DNA of 64,000 nt from Gordonia sediminis. Lineage in GTDB: Bacteria; Actinomycetota; Actinomycetes; Mycobacteriales; Mycobacteriaceae. The notes beneath the pieces were generated by a model. It worked only from the letters and a program-made list of their open reading frames with translations, did not search any database and was not told the origin of the DNA. The translations under genes were made by a program, and so were the position numbers. Position 1 is the stretch's first letter. The number at the start of each line of letters is the position of its first letter. Positions 60,658 through 64,000 of the stretch are shown here, piece after piece. The stretch lies in contig RZUM01000002.1 in the NCBI GenBank assembly GCA_004193205.1, forward strand, positions 186,001 to 250,000. The letters are read 5' to 3'.

Positions 60658-61817
60658 CAGCCACCTGCCTTCGGAGGAAGTGCCCCACCGCTGATCGCGG
60701 ACACGATGCCGAGTGGATCGGACGCGCTGACCGGGAAGGAGATCGGGTTGGTCAGGCCCGCGCCCACGCAGATCGGCATCGGGAACCGGTCGCACAACGG
60801 TTTGAGCGTCTTGAACTGGGTCAGCGTCGTGGACACGTTCAACCGGATACGACCTCGGCGGTCGGGGCCGATCGTGCTAGACAGGTTCTGCATCATCAGC
60901 GGCGCGAGATCCATGAACTCGGCCAGTCCCGCCTTGTTGGCGGCCAGGGTGGAGCCCAGCGCCTCCAGGTTCTGGGCGACCACGCCGACATCGTTGCCGT
61001 GCTTCATGACGAAGGCGTTGATCTCGTCGAACACCACGCGCAGGTCGTTGAGTGGGGTGGTGATGTCCTGGTTGGCCTGCGACCACTGGGTGCTGAGCAC
61101 GCTCATCGACCGGACCAGCCCGTCGAGGGACACCTGTTTGGCGCTGAACGTCTGCATCAGCTGGTTGAGACTGTCGATCAGGTCCTGGATGTCGTCGGTG
61201 TGCGCGCCCACGATCCCCGAGGCGGATGCCAGATTCGCCAGGGCACCACCGAATTCCGTTCCGGTTCCCTCCCAGGACCGGGCGGTGTCGGCCAGCAGGG
61301 CGCCGAGATCACCGGAGGTGCCGGCGCCTGCGGACGGATCGGCCGGACCCATGATCTTGGTGAGGGTGCCGACGCTGTCGATGAGCTGGTCGAAGCTGAT
61401 CGGGGAGTGGGTGCGGTCGATCGGGATGAGGGCGCCGTCGGCGAGCTGCGGGCCGCTGGTGTAGGCGGGCCCCAGTTCGAGGTGGCGATCGCTGATGACC
61501 GACGGATTGAGCACGTAGGCCTCGACATCCGCGGGTAACTTCAGGCCGCCGGGCACGGTCAGGGTCAGCTGGACGTGATCGCCGCGCGGATCGACCTCGG
61601 AGATCTGGCCGACGGGCACACCGAGGACGGTCACCTTGGATCCGGTGTAGAGCCCGTTGACGAAGGTGAAATCGGCCTTGACGGTCTTGGTGTCGGGTGT
61701 GCGTCCGACGAAGTACCAGAGACCGGCGACGATCGCGGTCACCAGCAGGAGCGCGGTGAAGATCTTGCCGCCGTAGCGCTTACGCCGGCGGACCTCACGA
61801 ACTTGACGGAAGGTCAT
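60657..61817 (-). CDS. mceD: MCE-family protein MceD
   Basis: 386 residues. Basic start (RQVREVRRRKRYGG), membrane helix (IFTALLLVTAIVAGLWYFVG), MCE domain (NGLYTGSKVTVLGVPVGQISEV and YVLNPSVISDRHLELGPAY), a helical conduit segment, and PLCDRFPMPICVGAGL near the C-terminus. ATG 61817 abuts the mceC stop. Confidence 0.92.
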   Translation of the reverse strand: MTFRQVREVRRRKRYGGKIFTALLLVTAIVAGLWYFVGRTPDTKTVKADFTFVNGLYTGSKVTVLGVPVGQISEVDPRGDHVQLTLTVPGGLKLPADVEAYVLNPSVISDRHLELGPAYTSGPQLADGALIPIDRTHSPISFDQLIDSVGTLTKIMGPADPSAGAGTSGDLGALLADTARSWEGTGTEFGGALANLASASGIVGAHTDDIQDLIDSLNQLMQTFSAKQVSLDGLVRSMSVLSTQWSQANQDITTPLNDLRVVFDEINAFVMKHGNDVGVVAQNLEALGSTLAANKAGLAEFMDLAPLMMQNLSSTIGPDRRGRIRLNVSTTLTQFKTLKPLCDRFPMPICVGAGLTNPISFPVSASDPLGIVSAISGGALPPKAGG

Positions 61818-62860
61818 CAGCGGCACCCCTGCATCACGCCGAGGACGCACAGCATGCTGTCGGGGATGACCGCCGACGGTGAGACCACGTCGGTCCAGTT
61901 GCCGTTGCCGGTCGCGTCGGTCACCGTGCGCAGGGCCGGCGGCAGCTGCTTCAGGATGGCATCGATGTTCGCGGCGTTGTCCTTGAGTGTGGTGGTCACC
62001 GCGAGTACGTTCTGCGTCAGTTCCGACATCGGAACCTGCGGGAAGGTCGCGGCCATCTGGGCGAGCACCGTCCGCAGGTTGTCGACCAGGCGCACCAGCA
62101 CGGCACGCCGCACGGCCAGCGTGGTCACGATGGTCTGGGTGCTCGACATTGCGTCGGCGACCGAATCGCTCTGCTTCGCAGTGACATCGGCGAGTTGCTT
62201 GGCGATCGAGAGCAGTTGGTCGAGTTGTGCTCCGGTCCCGGTGATGGCCGCCGTCGCGCCGGATGCCCCGGCCATCGACTCGGTCAGCGTCGACGAGCGC
62301 GGCATGATCGAGTCCATCGTCTGCATCATCGAGCGCAGCGCCTCGGGGTCGATGTGGGTGGAGCTGTCGACGGCGGCGCTGGAGATGGCATCGAGGTCAT
62401 ACGGCGCGGTGGTCCGGCCGAGTGGAATCGTGTTGTCCGGGCCGACCTGTCCGGAGCCACCGGGGATGATCTCCAGGTACCGCTTGCCCAGGACGGTGCG
62501 CAGGCGCACGCCGGCCTGGGTCTGGTTGCCCAGCGGCTGGTCGTTGTCGAGCCGGAAGCCGACCCGGACGCGGTCACCGGCGAGCTCGATCCGTTCGACG
62601 CGCCCCGCCGGCACACCGGCGACGAGCACCGGATCCGCCGTCGTGAGCCCGGAGGCGTTGCCGAGTTCGGCGGTGTATGGCGACGTGCGCGACAGGTAAC
62701 TCAGCTGTGGCACGCCGACGGCGATCAGCATCAGCACCACCAGGGTGATGATGCCGGCCGATCCCAGGACGGCGGCCGACGCGCCCTGAGCACGCTTGTC
62801 GGACTTGAAGACGAACTCCAAGACGCCGACGAAGACGTCGATGAGTTTGACGAGAAACAC
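61817..62860 (-). CDS. mceC: MCE-family protein MceC
   Basis: 347 residues from GTG 62860. A membrane helix (ITLVVLMLIAVGVPQLSYL), the MCE domain (GLTTADPVLVAGVPAGRVERIEL and RTVLGKRYLEIIPGG), and a helical part ending with two cysteines (SMLCVLGVMQGCR). The 68-bp gap to mceB is the largest in the operon and has no visible terminator. Confidence 0.9.
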   Translation of the reverse strand: MFLVKLIDVFVGVLEFVFKSDKRAQGASAAVLGSAGIITLVVLMLIAVGVPQLSYLSRTSPYTAELGNASGLTTADPVLVAGVPAGRVERIELAGDRVRVGFRLDNDQPLGNQTQAGVRLRTVLGKRYLEIIPGGSGQVGPDNTIPLGRTTAPYDLDAISSAAVDSSTHIDPEALRSMMQTMDSIMPRSSTLTESMAGASGATAAITGTGAQLDQLLSIAKQLADVTAKQSDSVADAMSSTQTIVTTLAVRRAVLVRLVDNLRTVLAQMAATFPQVPMSELTQNVLAVTTTLKDNAANIDAILKQLPPALRTVTDATGNGNWTDVVSPSAVIPDSMLCVLGVMQGCR

Positions 62861-62928
62861 CTTTGTTGCCCCCTACTTTCCCAAAGGTTCGTCGTGATCG
62901 ATTGCCATGTGAGTCATGCCCCCTCGCC

Positions 62929-63948
62929 TCACATGCAGACCGGCGAGTGCAGCGGTCCGAAGATGTTGGCCTCCACCGTGTACGCCTTGAGCGTGAAGTT
63001 GCACAGGTAGAGCATCATGAAGCCGCCGTAGCGCCCGCTCTGGTTGATCTTCTTGGCCATCACCGGGAGCTGGTCGAGGAACCCGGTGAACGCGGCGGTG
63101 TTCGGAATCCACGAGCCGGTGACGTCGCGCAGTCCGTTGAGTGTCTTGCCGAAACTGTCGCCCGACGCGGTCATCATCGACGCCAGCGCATCCACCGCCG
63201 CGTCGCCACTGTCCATCAGCGCCGCGAACTGGCCGCCGTCCCCGACGACCGCCGAGGTCAGCTGATTGAGCCCGGTGAACAGTTGCGTCATCTGTGGACT
63301 GCGTTGGTCGATCGAGGTCATGAGTTCGTTCATGTTCGTCACGAGGCGTGCGAACACCGCGCTGTTGGCGGAGAGATTCGAACCCATCGTGGCGATCTGA
63401 TCCAAGAGCAGTTGCACCGAACCCGCGCGCCCGGAGAACGTGTCGACGAACCCCCGCGCCAACTCGTTGACCTGTTTGGGATCGAGTGCGCTGAAGAGCG
63501 GTTCGAAACCGTTCATCAGGGTGGTGAGGTTGATGGGTGCCGTGGTCGCCCCCACCGGGATCGTGTTGCCCTCGCGCGGAGGCTGACCCTGCTCGCCGGG
63601 GGTCAGTGCGACATAGCGGGCACCGAGCATATCCCCGTAGCGGACCGCGGCATGGACGTTCTGCGGCAGCGGGTGGTCATCGGAGATCTTCACCTCGACC
63701 TGTGCGAGGGATGAGCCGTCGGGCTGCGCGACGAATTGCACCGACTGCACGCGCCCCACCCGGACACCGGACATGTTGACCGGGTTTCCGGCGATGAGGC
63801 CTTCGGCGTCGGTGAACTGGATCTCGTAGGTCGTGGTGGGTCCGCCGATCGGCACCCGCAATGTGTTGCTGATGAGCACGGCGGCGACGATCCCGATGAC
63901 GATGAAGCCGAGCGCCTTGACGATCGTGATCTTGGACAGTGTGGTCAT
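62929..63948 (-). CDS. mceB: MCE-family protein MceB
   Basis: 339 residues. A membrane helix (ALGFIVIGIVAAVLISNTL), the MCE domain (GLIAGNPVNMSGVRVGRVQSV and RYGDMLGARYVALTPG), a helical region, and LYLCNFTLKAYTVEANIFGP near the end. Its ATG overlaps the mceA stop (ATGA). Confidence 0.92.
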   Translation of the reverse strand: MTTLSKITIVKALGFIVIGIVAAVLISNTLRVPIGGPTTTYEIQFTDAEGLIAGNPVNMSGVRVGRVQSVQFVAQPDGSSLAQVEVKISDDHPLPQNVHAAVRYGDMLGARYVALTPGEQGQPPREGNTIPVGATTAPINLTTLMNGFEPLFSALDPKQVNELARGFVDTFSGRAGSVQLLLDQIATMGSNLSANSAVFARLVTNMNELMTSIDQRSPQMTQLFTGLNQLTSAVVGDGGQFAALMDSGDAAVDALASMMTASGDSFGKTLNGLRDVTGSWIPNTAAFTGFLDQLPVMAKKINQSGRYGGFMMLYLCNFTLKAYTVEANIFGPLHSPVCM

Positions 63949-64000
63949 GACACCTTCACCTCGGTTCCTCGGACCATCGGCCCGAGCATCACCACGGTGG
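63945..64000 (-). CDS. mceA: MCE-family protein MceA, C-terminal end only
   Basis: The last 18 codons of a frame that enters from the right edge, ending VMLGPMVRGTEVKVS and TGA. The position directly upstream of mceB with a 4-bp overlap, and the GPxxRGTEV ending, support MceA. The yrbE permease genes would lie further right. Confidence 0.7.
   Translation of the reverse strand, partial: TVVMLGPMVRGTEVKVS

Overview
The window is high-GC actinobacterial DNA of the mycolic-acid group (Mycobacteriales), most like Gordonia or a close relative. This rests on an mce operon in the order A-B-C-D-E-F-mas, an arcA / pmt / rsmI / pabB / metG block in the order known from Mycobacterium, a glpR divisome gene, a DUF222-HNH (13E12-type) gene under a LexA box, an fprB/AurF pair, and a mycothiol-dependent isomerase fold. 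The genus is inferred from gene content only; no rRNA is present.

Layout. 1-5.3 kb: end of a MalK-type ABC ATPase, a glycine-betaine-type binding lipoprotein, a Tat-exported GH31 glycosidase and an SDR dehydrogenase, closed by a perfect terminator hairpin. 5.3-10.4 kb: a tightly overlapping minus-strand operon (MFS carrier, FAH-family enzyme, PfkB sugar kinase, HxlA- and HxlB-type enzymes) divergent from an IclR regulator, with two nearly identical palindromic operators between them. 10.7-13.9 kb: a dehydrogenase/CMD pair, a 54-residue small gene, and a RelE/Phd toxin-antitoxin module embedded between two pieces of a duplicated iclR 3' end in reversed order. 14-21.6 kb: LuxR regulator, class II histone-deacetylase-like hydrolase, ABC-F ATPase, exonuclease III, MetF-like protein and the SOS-boxed HNH gene.

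21.7-25.4 kb is marked by mobile-element scars: a tRNA-Ala(GGC) 3' half with its terminator, glpR, an intact tRNA-Ala(CGC), a tyrosine integrase stub whose stop codon lies inside that tRNA, and a CPBP membrane protease. 25.6-31.6 kb: bestrophin, CapA, a small unknown gene, two 70-bp hairpin repeats, a DUF2182/DUF1326 pair and an arylsulfotransferase-family protein. 32-46 kb: DEAD-box helicase, azlCD with a divergent cupin-XRE regulator, a mycothiol-isomerase-fold protein, fprB/AurF, a Na+/H+ antiporter, universal stress protein, a third 70-bp hairpin repeat, patatin, MFS, arcA and a GntR regulator. 46-56 kb: pmt, rsmI, GAF regulator, pabB, metG, and a GH65 phosphorylase with its phosphoglucomutase partner. 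56-64 kb: FCD-GntR regulator, an MpaB/DUF2236 protein and the mce operon down to the last codons of mceA.

The most unusual observations are: (a) the circularly permuted iclR relic around the toxin-antitoxin module, whose ends share a 9-bp repeat that rebuilds an in-frame IclR sequence when joined; (b) a three-copy family of exactly 70-bp palindromic repeats; (c) the sugar-phosphate operon of uncharacterised substrate with paired operators; and (d) the tRNA-Ala integration scars.
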